Positions 41,375-51,287 of a stretch of DNA of 64,000 bases are shown here, one piece after another (within the stretch, counting starts at the first letter, position 1; the number at the start of each line of letters is the position of its first letter). The stretch is from Prorocentrum cordatum (Eukaryota; Sar; Dinophyceae; Prorocentrales; Prorocentraceae). The notes beneath the pieces are model-generated. The model did no database searches. It was not told the origin of the DNA and saw only the letters and a list, made by a program, of their open reading frames with translations. A program made the translations under genes and the position numbers. The stretch covers positions 1,257,005-1,321,004 of the forward strand of contig CAUYUJ010014171.1 in assembly GCA_963575745.1 (NCBI GenBank), read 5' to 3'.

Positions 41375-41480
41375 TCCAAGTGCGCCCCTCGACGCTCGCA
41401 ACCTGTTTATTTGACAGGGAAAAGTCATACGGGCCAAACTGTGCCCCTGGGCCCCCGGCTACAACAACAACGGTTCCCGC
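41375..41480 (+). repeat. DR1 fragment inside the minisatellite
   Basis: GTGCGCCCCTCGACGCTCGC, ACCTGTTTATTTGACAGGGA, GGGCCAAACTGTGCCCCTGG and CTACAACAACAACGGTTCCC match DR1 as at 22265-22385. Minisatellite units flank it on both sides. Confidence 0.85.
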
Positions 41481-41775
41481 CACAGACGCGCCCAGTGAGG
41501 CCCCGCCACGCTGCCCACAGAGGCCCCTGCCGCAGCCCACAGAGGCCCGAACGCGCCCACAGAGGTCCCGCCAAATTGCCCACCCAGGCCCCGAAACCAG
41601 CCCACAGAGGCCCCGAACGCGCCCACGGGGGCCCCGCCACGCTGCCCACAGGACCACGGCGCAGCCCACAGAGGCCCCGAACGCGCCCACAGTGTCCCCA
41701 CCATGCTGCCCACTCAGGCCCTAGACGCAGCCCAAAAAGGCCCCGAACGCGCCCACGGAGGCCCCAGCAACGCTC
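41481..41775. repeat. 22/66-bp minisatellite, second block
   Basis: Same words and order as the block at 40915-41370, resuming directly after the DR1 fragment. Last clear unit near 41765. Confidence 0.85.
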
Positions 41776-42180
41776 CAGGATATGGCATCGGGCACCACAC
41801 TCGCGTCCAACACCTCGCCGAGCAGCACCAGAGGTGTTACATGGCGTTGTTTATGGCGCGACCCTTGGCGAAACCTTTTGTTAACCTGTGTTGGAATGGC
41901 TGGCGCAAACCATGGCGCAAGCTGAATCGCAACTCGCGGCACAAATCATCGTCGTCCCTCTCTCTTGCCCCTCTAATCCCTCCCTTCCTCCGATCCCTTC
42001 GTCCTCTCTTTTTGTCTTTTCTCTTTCGTTTCCCTGTTTAGGGGCTTCTCCAATTACACGCGACCAGGAAGGAATATAACCCCCCGAGAGGAGGCACGAT
42101 CGAAGACGAAGAGGGCGGGTATGCAGGGTTTGGGATTTGCATAGTAAATGACACGCGGGCCGGTAGGAGCGAATAGTGTT
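41776..42180 (+). repeat. DR1 3' end
   Basis: After about 170 bp of unassigned sequence comes a DR1 unit end: CT-rich tract (41950-42030), CACGATCGAAGACGAAGAGG near 42096, AATGACACGCGGGCCGGTAG and GAGCGAATAG near 42168. It lies head-to-tail with the next unit. Confidence 0.7.
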
Positions 42181-43129
42181 GGGATGATTGCTGTTGTTGG
42201 TGAACTCTCACTTCTGAAGAATCATTATTGCAAATCCCCCCTCACTCACCAGTACATGCTGTTTTTCTCTATCAAAGTGTGCCCCTCGACGCTCCCACCT
42301 TGGTTTTTGGCAGGGAAAGTCTTTGTGCTCAAACTATACCCCTGGCCCCCCGGATTACAACATCCACGGTTCCCGCCTGAGACTTCCTTCAACTTTTCTC
42401 AGGACCCCCGCTTTTGAGACTTCCTCACAATGTACTTAGGATCGGTGATCCCGCCTGTGACTTCCTCGCAATTTAGTCAGGACCCCCGCTCCCATGTGAG
42501 ACTTCCTCACAATTTACTCAGGAACGGCGCTCCCGCTTGAGACCTCCTCGCAATTGAATCAAGACTTCCTCGCAATTTAATCAAGACCCCCGCTCCCGTT
42601 GGAGGGCCCTACGCATTTTATTCAGGAATTGCGCTCTCGCCTGCGACTTCCATGTAATTTGTTCAGAGATCGCGCTTTCGACGCTCAGGAAACACACTGC
42701 GCCAAGGACGCTGTTACAATTTACTTAGTAATCGCGCTCTCGCCATATTCAGGCATCCCGCTTGAATGTCCCACCCGCCCGACCCGCCCGCCAGGGGATC
42801 GCCGGCCCGCCAAGGGATCGCCAGCCCGTCGTGGGCTCCCGCCCGAGACTTCATCCGGAACGGCGTTTTCGCCGAGGACTTCCTCGAACGTTCACGCTCG
42901 TGCCTTCCTGCTCCTCCTCCCTCTCCCTTCTCCCTCCTCCCTCCTCTCATCCCTTTTCTCTCCCTCCTCTCCTCCCTCATCCTTCTGCATCTCTGCCCTA
43001 TCCCCTCTCCCTCCCCCTCCTCCCTTCTACCTCCCCTGTCCTGCCTCCTCCCTCCCTCTTTCTTTCTCTCTTTCTCTCCCCTCTCTCTCTCTTTCTTTCT
43101 CTACCTCTCTTATATGTTTTCTCTCTCTA

Positions 43130-43173
<44 letters not shown>

Positions 43174-43523
43174 CCTCTCTCTCTCTCTCTGCCTCTAATC
43201 AACCGCCCCCCTCTTCGCTCCTTCTCTCCTGGCGTTTTCCCTCTTCCTTCGTCCCTCCCCCTCCCTTTCTCCCACTCTCCCTCGTTCTCCCCCTCTTCTT
43301 TTTTGCAGGACCCACACCAATTTCAATGGCGGGCACATGTACGCCCACGAAGGATTGTCTGGCCGTTCAGGTTTGCCCACCTGTCTGAGCCTGCCTCCCC
43401 CCGCAAAGAGAGATAATCCCCCAAAAGGGGTGTGATCGAAGACAAAAAAGGGCGGGTATCGAGGGTGCGGGGAAATCGTTTTGAATGACACGCGGGCAAG
43501 TAAGAGCGAACAATATTACAATG

Positions 43524-43524
<1 letters not shown>
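42181..43524 (+). repeat. DR1, most complete single unit
   Basis: All blocks occur in order: CTCACTTCTGAAGAATCATT (42206), CCCCTCACTCACCAGTACAT, GACGCTCCCACCTTG, GCAGGGAAAGTCTT, CAACATCCACGGTTCCCGCC, 41-bp units (42370-42600), GCGCTTTCGACGCTCAGGAA (42675), CCCACCCGCCCGACCCGCC (42770), CT-rich tract (42905-43195 and on), CTTCTTTTTTGCAG (near 43308), GGCGGGCACATGTACGCCCA, GTGTGATCGAAGACAAAAAA (43430), AATGACACGCGGGCAAGTAA and GAGCGAACA (43515). Length is about 1.34 kb. No conserved ORF spans it. Confidence 0.85.
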
Positions 43525-43593
<69 letters not shown>

Positions 43594-43745
43594 GTTGTCG
43601 TCGTCCCCCCCGCGACCCCCCCCGCGACCCACCCCGCGGTCCACCCGCGACCCAGTTGCGATCCACCCGCGACCCACCCCGCGACCCGCCCGCGACCCAC
43701 TTGCGACCCACCCGCGACACACCCCGCGACCCACCCGCGACCGAT
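43525..43745. repeat. (TTG)n then CCCGCGACCCAC minisatellite
   Basis: An almost pure TTG run to about 43597, GTCGTCCCCCC, then about a dozen copies of CCCGCGACCCAC-type words. The same parts occur in inverted order at 48405-48783. Confidence 0.95.
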
Positions 43746-43905
43746 CCACATTGGTTCGAAGAAAAAATCGGCGCCTGCGGCGGGCTTCTTGTATACTGTG
43801 TGAAACGTTGGCGCCTGCGGCGGGCTTCTCCGGAGTTTCGCCGGCTGCCGACGTCCCGACCGCCCCCTCACTCTTATCCGCATTTGCGGGGTGCTACGAG
43901 TACCA
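43741..43905 (+). repeat. Inverted-duplication arm, left
   Basis: CCGATCCACA, two copies of GGCGCCTGCGGCGGGCTTCT about 45 bp apart, then CGCCCCCTCACTCTTATCCG and CATTTGCGGGGTG. The reverse complement of 48256-48411 matches nearly throughout. Confidence 0.9.
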
Positions 43906-44049
43906 GAAACATTGCACGCCGACCTTGGCATTATTTGGGCACGAGCGTGGTTAGTCTCAGACTATAGTATCGCGTTGGCGTGGTGTTCTGCAGCGTGGGA
44001 CCCTGAGACCTGGTCCTTACCCTCGCTGCCGCTGCTGTTGGTGTAACAT

Positions 44050-44790
44050 TCCCCCTTCCGTGGAGTGTCCCGTCTCCTCCTCCTCCTCCTCCTCCTCCTC
44101 CTCCTCTTCTTCTTCATCCTCCTCATCCTCATCATCCGGACATGGATGAACATGTGTATTGGCAACGCGAATCCATTGATCACTTTTCAAACGTTTTCGA
44201 ATCGACGAGGAAGAAACGAGCAGAACAAGGACATCGTCGTCGGTCCATTTGGTAAAGAGGTATCGCTCCAAAGGGTTGACCTTCATACACGTTTCTACAC
44301 GTGCATCAAGGAGTTGAGGAATTGAGCTGTACCATCCTTGAGCAAAAACATATCATTGCGAATGGAGGCGCGAATGGAGGACCTCGCACTTCGGGTAAAC
44401 GACTTCGGCGAGTTGCTTGGGCCACGGTGTTCATCGCGGGCGCTGTCAATGATGCGGGCATTGTACTACGGGACAACCAGCAGCTCACTCAGATTCTGGA
44501 AGGAGGCGGCCTAGCAGGATATCGCCAGGAAAGCACAGCAGTGTCGACGGCGTACCTTGATCACGGACTTGGAATGCGTACACAACGGTTTTGCCGAGGT
44601 CCTCGCTGGTTTCAGGCGCTCCTCAAACCATGACCCGTGGGCCCATGTGACCAAGAATCGCAGCGGCAATCATCGTCGTAACGTGATGCTGGTCAAGATC
44701 GAGTCCCGCATGGCTCCGCAGGAGGCCATCGGCAAGGGCGCCAATCAGAGGGAGAGGACCGAATGGTCATTCGTTGTCCCTGGCTGAAGT
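44050..44790 (-). pseudogene. Possible minus-strand gene fragment
   Basis: Minus-strand stretches read as protein in more than one frame. At about 44640-44780: LPLIGALADGLLRSHAGLD, DQHHVTTMIAAAILGHMG. At about 44140-44358: YVFAQGWYSSIPQLLDARVE, MKVNPLERYLFTKWTDDDVL, LLVSSSSIRKRLKSDQWIRV, ANTHVHP, then a GGA-derived poly-Glu run and the end. Between them stops interrupt every frame, so an intron or decay must be assumed. The plus strand has an open frame (44301-44633) that cannot be excluded. No family is recognised. Confidence 0.3.
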
Positions 44791-45630
44791 GGGCTTCCGC
44801 TGTGCGGGTTGTTGTTGTTTGTATTGGATTCTGACGGTTGGAAAATAATGAGTGTTGACGCACCTCCGGGGCACATGGCTTTTATACAGTTGAAGTGCCT
44901 TTCCCAGGGCTCGCAACACGTTTTTAATTAGGGGGAGTTTTGGGTTTCAAAATTGGGCCCCTGCCCCCCGAGTTACAACAACAACGGTTCCCGCCTGATC
45001 CTTCTTCAACGTATTCCCAAATCGCGCTTTCGCGCGGGGCGTCCTCACAATGTATTCAGAAATGGCACTCTCGCGTGGAACTTCCTCGCAAATTATTCAG
45101 ACGCCGCGCCTTCGACGCTCAGGAATCACGCTCTCGCTGTGGCCTATCTCACGATTTGTGTAGGAACCGCGCTGTCGCTCGAGACTCGCGATTCATGCAG
45201 AACGCACGCTTCAGCAACCCGCCTGCTCGATTTGGCCGCCTGGACCCGCCTTCCCGCCCCGCCTGTGAGGGTCTACCCGCCCGATCTGCCCGTCCGGTTC
45301 TGCCACGTGTTTTCTGCTCCTAGCCCTCCTCCTGCTAATCTCTCTCTCTCTCTCTCTCTTTTTCTATCTCTCGTGTTTCATCCTCTTCCCTCCCCCTTGT
45401 CCCTTTCTTCCGTCCATCCTGCCTTCCCTTGCCGTAGAGGCTGCATGAAATACACGTTGCAGGTAGGAAAGCTATACCCCCAAGGGGGTACGATCGAAGT
45501 CGAAATGGGCGGGCATCGAAGGTTCTGGATATACGTATTGAGTGGCACGCGCGCAGATAAGAGCGAACAGTCTCAAAATGATTGTTTGTATTGTTGTTGT
45601 TGTCGTTGTCGTTGTCATTGTTGTTGTTGA
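44757..45630 (+). repeat. DR1 array, unit A
   Basis: 5' start GAATGGTCATTCGTTGTCCC (44761), TTG run, TTTTTAATTAGGGGGAGTTT in place of the usual box, CAACAACAACGGTTCCCGCC near 44980, diverged 41-bp units with GCGCCTTCGACGCTCAGGAA near 45105, short CT tract (45335-45400), GGGTACGATCGAAGTCGAAA near 45485, GAGTGGCACGCGCGCAGATA, GAGCGAACAGTC near 45565. Confidence 0.75.
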
Positions 45631-46310
45631 GTTCTAATTCTTGAAGAATAATTGTTGACTACCCCTCCCACCGGTGCACATTTGTTTTTTGAATTGCCCC
45701 TTCGGGGCTCGCACCCTATTCTCTGCTAGGGAAAACTATCGTGTTCAAACTGTGTCGTTGACCTTCCGGCCACAATAACAACGGACCCCGCTCGATACCT
45801 TCGAACAGTTTATTCCAAAATCGCACTTTCGCGCGGGACTTCCTCCCGGAATCGCGCTCTCGCCTGTGATTCCCTCGCAATGTATTCAGACGCCGCGCCT
45901 TCGACACTTTCTTGGGAATCGCGCTATCGCTCGAGATTTTTCCGCGATTCATGCAGGACCCACGCTTGAGAGACATGCCCGTTCGACCTTGCCGCCTGGG
46001 CCCGCCTTCCCGACCCGCCCGCTAGGGTCCGCCTGCCCGATCTGCCCGTCTGGTTCTACAAGGTGGTTTCTGCTCCCAGCCCCCCTCCCGTTAGCTTCTC
46101 TCGTTATGCATCCTTCTCCCTCCCCCTTTCCGCCCGTCTTTTCTCCACCTGTTTGAGGGGCCGCACTACATGTTCGCGGCAGGTAAGGATGACATACCCC
46201 CGATGGGGTGCAATCTAAGAGGAGAAGGGCGGGCACCAGGGATTGGGGATATACGCGTCGAATGGCACGCGAGCCGATAGTAGCGTACAGTTTTTCAAAC
46301 AGGTGAGTTT
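45631..46310 (+). repeat. DR1 array, unit B
   Basis: Starts after a TTG/TCG run with TTCTAATTCTTGAAGAATAA, CCCACCGGTGCACATTTG. Ends with CGATGGGGTGCAATCTAAG, GAATGGCACGCGAGCCGATA and GTAGCGTACAG near 46290. About 680 bp. Confidence 0.75.
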
Positions 46311-47345
46311 TGATTCTTCATGATTAATTATTGTTGCTCCCCCCACTGGTGCTCATTGTGTTTTTCAGTTGAAGTGCCCCCTCGAGGCTCGCACCCTGTT
46401 TTCTCTATCCGGAAAAGTCTTTGTGTACGTTGTCGGGCCCCCTGCTACAACAACAACGGCCCCCGCATTCTATTTTTTCACAAGTCATTCCAAAATGTCG
46501 CTCTCGCGCGGGATTCCCTCACAGTGCATGCAAAAATCGCACTCTCGCGTGGGACTTCCTCGCAATGTATGCAGACGCCGCGCCCTCGACATTCAGGAAT
46601 CGCGCTCTCGCTCTGGCTTCTCTCACAATTTACATGGGAGTCGCGCTCTCGTTCACTTCCTCGCCATTCATGCAGGACTCGCGCTTCAGCAAGCCGCCCG
46701 CTCAACCTGGCCGCCTGGGCCCGCCTTCCCGACCCGCTAGGGTCTGCCCACCCGTTCTGCTCTTAGCCCCCCATCCTGCTAACCTCTCTCGTGTTCCATC
46801 CTTTTTCCCTCCCCCTTCCATCCGTCCTCCCTTCCCCTGTTTTAGGGGTTGCGCTATATGCACGTGGCAAGCAAGAGAGATATACCCCCAACGGGGGTGC
46901 GATCGAAGACGAAAAGGGAGGGCACCCAGGTTTGCTATGTACGCGGTTAATGGCACGCGCTCCGATAAAAAAAAACGAGCCGTATTAAATTGATGGCTGT
47001 TTTTGTTGTTGCTGTTGATGTTGTGGATGTTGTTGTTGTTGATGTTGGTGTGGTTGTGGTTGTCGTTGTAGTGGTAGTTGTTGTTGCTGTTAAGTATTGT
47101 GCATTGTTTATTGTTTGTGCCGATCTTGTTGGTGCCGTTGTTTATGTTGTTGCTGCTGCTGTTTTGATTGTTTATGCTGGTGTTGCTGGTTCGTACCATG
47201 TGGTACAGTTGTTGTTGCTGGTGCTGTGGTGTTTGTTGCTGTTATGGTTGGTGTTGTTGTTGTTGCTGTTGTTGTTGTGTTTGCTGTTGTTAATGTTTTG
47301 CTGATGTGGTTGTTGTTGTTGTGGTTGGTGTTGTTTGTGTTGGAT
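46311..47345 (+). repeat. DR1 array, unit C
   Basis: Begins TTGATTCTTCATGATTAATT, CCCACTGGTGCTCATTGTG. Unit end GGTGCGATCGAAGACGAAAA near 46905. The following TTG tract is expanded to about 350 bp of TTGTTGTTGCTG/GTGGTTG words (46990-47340), which gives the false poly-Val/Leu frames. Confidence 0.75.
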
Positions 47346-47885
47346 TCTCCTTGCTGAATGATAACTTTTATGTTTGATCCCTCCTCCAGGACACATGGAA
47401 ATGTTCAATTGAAGTGCCCGTCCCGGGGCTCGCACCCCGGTTTTTGTCAGGGACAGACTTGGGTCTCAGAATTAGGCCCTTGGCCCCCGAGTTATAACAA
47501 CAGCGGTTCCCGCCTGATATTTCCTCATAATGTCTTCCCACATCGCGCTCTCGCGCTGGACGTCCTCACAAGTTATGCAGACATCGTCTTCTCGCGTGGG
47601 ACTTCCTCGCAATGTATTCAGACGCCGCGCCCTCGACACTCAGGAATCACGCTCTCGCTGTGGCCTGTCTCACGATTTACTTGGGAATCGCGCTATCGCT
47701 CGAGACTCGCGATTCATGCAGGTCGCACTCTTCAGCAACCCGCCTGCTCGACCTGGCCGCTTGGACCCGCCTTCACGACTCGCATTTTAGGGTTTACCCG
47801 CCCGATTTGCTTGTCTTGTTCTGGCACATGTTTTCTGCTCCTAGCTCCCCTCCTGCTACTCTCTCTCTCGTGCTCCATCCTCCTC
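47346..47885 (+). repeat. DR1 array, unit D, cut by minisatellite
   Basis: GATTCTCCTTGCTGAATGAT, CCTCCAGGACACATGGAAAT, GGGGCTCGCACCCCG, CAACAGCGGTTCCCGCCTGA near 47498, diverged 41-bp units, and the start of the CT tract near 47860. The unit is then replaced by the CCCGCGACCCAC minisatellite; its 3' end is absent. Confidence 0.75.
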
Positions 47886-48215
47886 CCTCCCGCGACCCAC
47901 CCGCGACCCACCCGCGACCCGCCCCGCGACCCATCCGCGACCCACCCGCGACCCACCCGCGACCCGCCTCGCGACCCACCCGCGACCCACCCGCGACCCA
48001 CCCGCGATCCACCCCGCAACCCGCACGCGACACACCCGCGACCTGGCCCTCGACCCATCGCGCGACCCACCCGCGACCCACCCGCGACCCACCCGCGACC
48101 CACGCGCAACCCACCCGCGACGCACCCGCGACCCACCCGCGACCCTCCCGCAACCCGCCAGCGACCCACCCCGCGACCCACCCGCGACTCGCCCGTCACC
48201 CACCCGCGACCCACC
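47886..48215. repeat. CCCGCGACCCAC minisatellite
   Basis: About thirty words CCCGCGACCCAC with CCCCGCGACC and GCAACCC variants, C-rich strand on plus. Confidence 0.95.
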
Positions 48216-48255
48216 CCGTGTCCGTTTCCTCATTCTCAACCGCAACTGCAGGGTG

Positions 48256-48411
48256 TTACACCCCGCAGATGCGGATAAGAGTGAGGGGGCGGTCGTCGGC
48301 AGTCTGCGAGACTCTGGAGAAGCCCGCCGCAGGCGCCAAAGTTTCACAAGTTATGCAACGAGCCCGCCGGAGGCGCCGATGCTTTCTTCAAACTAGTGTG
48401 GATCGGTCGCG
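48256..48411 (-). repeat. Inverted-duplication arm, right
   Basis: Reverse complement of 43741-43905: CCGCAGATGCGGATAAGAGT, GAAGCCCGCCGCAGGCGCC, GAGCCCGCCGGAGGCGCCGA, then GTGTGGATCGG. Estimated identity by eye is 85-90%. Confidence 0.9.
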
Positions 48412-48783
48412 AGTGGGTCGCGGGTGGGTCGCGGATGGGTCGCGGGTGGGTCGCGGGGTGGGTCGCGGGTGGGTCGCGGGGTGGGTCGCGTGTGGGTCGC
48501 GGGCGTGTCGCGGATGGGTCGCGGGGTGGGTCGCGGGTGGGTCGCGGATGGGTCGCGGGTGGGTCGCGGGGTGGGTCGCGGGTGGGTCGCGGGGTGGGTC
48601 GCGGGTGGGTCGAGGGGTTGGGTTGCGGGTGGGTCGCGGGGTGGGTCGCAGGGTGGGTCGCAGGGTGGGTCGCGGGGTGGGTCGCCGGGTGGGTCTCGGG
48701 TGGGTCGGGGGGGGACGACGACATCAAACAACAACAACAACAACAACAACAACAATAACAACAACAACAACAACAACAACAAT
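48405..48783. repeat. GTGGGTCGCGGG minisatellite then (AAC)n
   Basis: G-rich strand on plus, the opposite of the block at 47886. It ends in GGGGGGACGACGACATC and an AAC run with one AAT, mirroring 43525-43745. Confidence 0.95.
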
Positions 48784-49689
48784 TACTAGCACGTGGGGAC
48801 ACTCCGTTCTCACCAGTGCCAGGGTTTTCATACGACGCCCGCCAATACCCCCACTTTGTGGGGGGGCCGGTTCAAGCTCTACCACATTTCCAAACGACTC
48901 TTCGCCACCACCCACACCCAGCTTCCCGCCCTATGACGTTCGGACACTTCACTTCGTGGCCTGCGGACGACCGTGGCTACTACACTGGCGCATGTACAGA
49001 ATTTGAAAATTCGTACAGATGTTTTTCGAGGACCTACGGTGCGATTCGTATGATTTTATGTTGCGCGGTGCTAAAATTCCTAAGAAACCCAATGGTTTTT
49101 GAAGATTTCGGCGTGCGCGCGCGAAGAAAAAACGAATGTGTCCCGCATGGTATTATTTGACAGGGATGATGGCCCTGGCAGGTGCGCAACCGTTGTTGGA
49201 GAAGTTCGAAGCACGTGAAAAAGTTGCTCGCGAAAGCCCGTTTGACAGAAATGTTTAAAAAGTGTTGGGTTTCCTACAAATCCGCAAGAGCGCGCGGGAT
49301 GAAATTTTGACACTTTTTTTTTTTGAAAAACCAGTAGTTTTTTTATGTTTTTATGTTAAAATCGCTACGAACACTAAGGTTTTGGAAGGATTTCGTCTTG
49401 CGCGCGCGAATGTCCACTGTACCTTTTTTTGCAAGGGATTCTTGAAGTTTGGTTATGTTAGAACAAGAAATGTCCACTTTGCCTTATTTTTTGCGAGCGA
49501 AAGCCGCCCGCAACAAAACAACCAGATCCGGACCAACCCGTTTTGCCGGAGACTTCCTCACGAAAATGATGAAAACATGGCTGCGGCCTAGGCGCGGCGA
49601 GGGGGCCGTGCACCAGGGGCCCCAACAATAATTATTCTTTAGAAGTAATAATGTTCAACAACAACAACAAGCATAATCCCCACCACGGA
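48784..49689. other. No assignable gene; T/A-richer block
   Basis: From 49000 to 49500 the DNA is richer in T and A than its surroundings, with T runs of up to 11. Two segments share the words GCGCGCGCGAA after a T/G-rich stretch (near 49115 and 49400). Frames are short, and I assign none. Confidence 0.5.
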
Positions 49690-49762
49690 TTCTCAATTCA
49701 GCCACGCACCCAGGGACAATGAATGACCGTTCGGCCCCCTCATTCTGATATACGAATTATTT
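49690..49762 (-). repeat. DR1 5' start, inverted
   Basis: The reverse complement reads CAGAATGAGGGGGCCGAACG, GTCATTCATTGTCCCTGGGT and GCGTGGCTGAATTGAGAATC, as at 9355-9415. Confidence 0.85.
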
Positions 49763-49804
49763 CCTCGCCGGCGACGCGGCCGTTAAGGCAGCCCGCTGCT
49801 TGGC

Positions 49805-50527
49805 TCAGCAGGTCGTGGCTTCATATTCGATGGCAAGTACCATGGAGCTGATCGGTGCAATGGATTCGTCTGCGCGTACACATGTTGCCATGTTTTGTTG
49901 GATGTGGTCAAAGACGCGCCGCACAAGTAAAAAAACGCACTCTAAATATGCGACTTCAGTTCCATCCATCGTGCTAACGGGCCATAGCAATCTGCGTTGA
50001 CAGCTTTGACGCGCACGGTGCCTTGATTGTGAGGGAAGTGCCCAGCGGAACAAAACAACTATACGCTTCATGAGCGAAACCTGTCGGCTTGGATGGCGCA
50101 GCGATACGTACTTCAAGCCGTGCAGATCGAATGTCATGTCCGCCACCACTTTCGCTAAGATCCACGTCGCGTTTTGCATGTTGTGAACAGTACCAGACTC
50201 GAGCCTGGACATTTCCACCACTTGCGGGTGCTACGTTGTCGGGCGCTGGCGGATCAAACTGGCGGAACCGTGCACCCACAAACGGGGCAGACCAACGAGG
50301 ACAGTCATTGAGAATCTGGAGAGGTTCCACGTGGGGAAACCCCACTCAGCCACTGGGACATCGAGCTAATGTTGCCAGAAGGACGTGACAATCCACAGGG
50401 GCGGCATCGGCAAGTTCCGCGGCTAAATGCATTATATCACACATGAGTCTGACCTTCTCGGCGTCACCAGCTGCTTCAATTGCAACATGCGAACCGTTTT
50501 CAGCAATTTCGGCAATCCTGAATACAT
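49805..50527 (-). pseudogene. Decayed minus-strand gene, unknown product
   Basis: Three or more frames each carry convincing protein in turn, read from 50527 down: NVFRIAEIAENGSHVAIEAA, GDAEKVRLMCDIMHLAAELA, DCHVLLATLARCPSG (stop near 50368), then GFPHVEPLQILNDCPRWSAP, FVGARFRQFDPPAPDNVAP, then MQNATWILAKVVADMTFDLH, GLKYVSLRHP, then FAHEAYSCFVPLGTSLTIKA, and last GTEVAYLECVFLLVRRVFDH, IQQNMATCVRADESIAP, ending at the TGA at 49805-49807. The 5' side is cut by the 140-bp repeat block at 50528. The 3' side is followed within 45 bp by an inverted DR1 start. No domain is recognised. Four frame changes with no clear splice signals point to a pseudogene. Confidence 0.5.
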
Positions 50528-51235
50528 TCAGAGGCTGCGCGTGTGGTGCCAGATCCTAGTCGAGTCTAGAACGACCACGGGTGGATTCCGGTGTCAAGCC
50601 CTAGTCGGGTCCAGGGAAGCCAGAGCAGTTCAGGTCTCTTGTGAGTGATGTATCATCGCGAACTATATGTCCAGACGCTCCGCGACGGGGGTTTGGTCCC
50701 AATCGAGTCATTGGATGGCCTTCCGATTTTTCTGGTTTCGAGCCCTGGCCGAGCCCAGGGAAGCCAGAAATCGATAATGTTTTTCGCAGTTGCAGTGCTG
50801 GGCAGCTCTTGTTTTTGAATTCGTTATTTGCTGCTTTATTCTTGTACGGTGTCGAGCCATGTCGAGTCATGGGAGGCCTGGGTATCCATCTTATGTTTCG
50901 CTTTCTGTCCAAGTGCCTCACTAAGATATGTATCAGACGCTGCGCGTCGGGCATCGTGTCCCAGTCGGGTCCCGGACGGCCCCCGTACTTCTGGTGTCGA
51001 ACCTTGGGCGAGCCCAGGAAGTTCAGACTCACTTGTCGTTTCAGGTGCCTGTGCGACGACTTCGCGCCTATTATGTAAGGACGCTTCGCGTCTGGGATCA
51101 AGGTCCTAGTCGAGTCCATGTCGGTCCAGGGTGTATTATAGTGTCATGCCCTGGTCGGGTCCAGGGCGGCCAGAGCATCTGGATTTGGCCTTGCGTCCCG
51201 CCACCTGCGCGGCGACCTCAGCGTAGTTTGTGAAA
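50528..51235. repeat. Degenerate repeat of about 140 bp
   Basis: Words GACGCTGCGCGTC-GGG-TC, AGTCGAGTC and AGCCCAGGGAAGCCAGA recur near 50530, 50670, 50935 and 51080, in mixed degrees of decay. No coding signal. Confidence 0.65.
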
Positions 51236-51261
51236 CGAATTCGGATGCCACGCGTCCAGAA

Positions 51262-51287
51262 GTGCACTGGGGTCGCCCCCAGTGCAC
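51262..51287. other. Perfect 11-bp hairpin
   Basis: GTGCACTGGGG, loop TCGC, CCCCAGTGCAC. It follows directly on the 140-bp repeat block. Confidence 0.85.

Noticed and set aside
47886-48720. Frames of GGSRVGRGW or RPTRDPPAT repeats
   Set aside because: Pure translations of the CCCGCGACCC minisatellite in both orientations.
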